From Chloroflexota bacterium (GTDB lineage: Bacteria > Chloroflexota > Anaerolineae > Anaerolineales > Villigracilaceae): a DNA stretch of 53,172 nt. The position numbers and the translations under genes are program-made. Below the pieces are notes generated by a model. That model was not told the DNA's origin. It saw only the letters and a program-made list of their open reading frames with translations, and made no database searches. Positions 53,069 through 53,172 of this stretch are shown one piece after another. The stretch covers positions 1 through 53,172 of the forward strand of contig JAIOAQ010000021.1 in the NCBI GenBank assembly GCA_019873735.1, in the 5' to 3' direction. The stretch's first letter is position 1. Every line of letters begins with the position of its first letter.

Positions 53069-53172
53069 TCAGACAAAAGTTCGGACATGAGGCCGAGTCA
53101 GGTTTTGGAAAGTAGCCAGGGCTGCTTGAAGAATGGCTGTTTTCTGGTTATCAGAAAGTGTCCATTTCTGTT
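53069..53172 (-). CDS. C-terminus of an unidentified protein, cut by the window edge
   Basis: The minus strand is open for 33 codons from the right edge to a TGA at 53069-53071, with a protein-like composition (QKWTLSDNQKTAILQAAL... ending HVRTFV). It stops just before the promoter of the ABC leader. The family cannot be told from this fragment. Confidence 0.4.
   Translation of the reverse strand, partial: QKWTLSDNQKTAILQAALATFQNLTRPHVRTFV

Overview
The window looks like a chromosome segment of a Chloroflexota bacterium, probably class Anaerolineae. The clues are moderate-to-high GC, an isopentenyl phosphate kinase, an A2-type caa3 oxidase cluster with fused subunits, a MoeA-PBP fusion, FGE-sulfatase lipoproteins, and T/P-rich linkers in exported proteins. 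No rRNA or tRNA genes were found. The taxonomy is inferred from gene content only.

Layout. (1) 1-8900: one very large CRISPR array with 120 complete 37-bp repeats. It runs off the left edge and ends at a decayed repeat at 8864-8900. No cas genes are in the window; repeat polarity and the decayed end place the leader to the left. (2) 8965-11464: rpsF-ssb-rpsR followed by a membrane-anchored parvulin-type PPIase. (3) 11469-18726, minus strand: smc, rnc and recJ. (4) 18855-22647: an FGE-sulfatase-domain lipoprotein, a small membrane protein and an amidase. (5) 22718-27906: fhs, isopentenyl phosphate kinase, a GT4 glycosyltransferase and an agmatinase-family enzyme. (6) 28049-33191, minus strand: guaB, a roadblock/LC7 protein, pyrG and an MttB-like methyltransferase. 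(7) 33377-38417: moeA-PBP, a single-domain response regulator, PrxQ-type peroxiredoxin and a NarL-type two-component pair. (8) 38441-45198: a cytochrome oxidase operon: receiver-like protein, coxB-cytochrome c, coxA, a IV-III fusion, a cupredoxin-like protein, SURF1 and a half-CtaA/CtaB fusion. (9) 45212-49106: a lipoprotein and a CHAT-protease/STAND-NTPase/TPR protein with almost perfect DNA repeats. (10) 49124-53172, minus strand: a heterodimeric ABC exporter preceded by a promoter, a 28-codon leader ORF and an intrinsic terminator, then the tail of an upstream gene.

The most interesting items are: the attenuator-like leader of the ABC exporter, including a candidate antiterminator pairing; the CHAT-STAND protein with a recently amplified 240-bp TPR block; several CRISPR spacer patterns (homologous gene-start targets, a twice-present spacer, hairpin spacers); the half-CtaA/CtaB fusion; and a roughly 100-bp MITE-like intergenic element in three copies. 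Several genes also appear to be leaderless, with the -10 hexamer 6-9 bases before the start codon.
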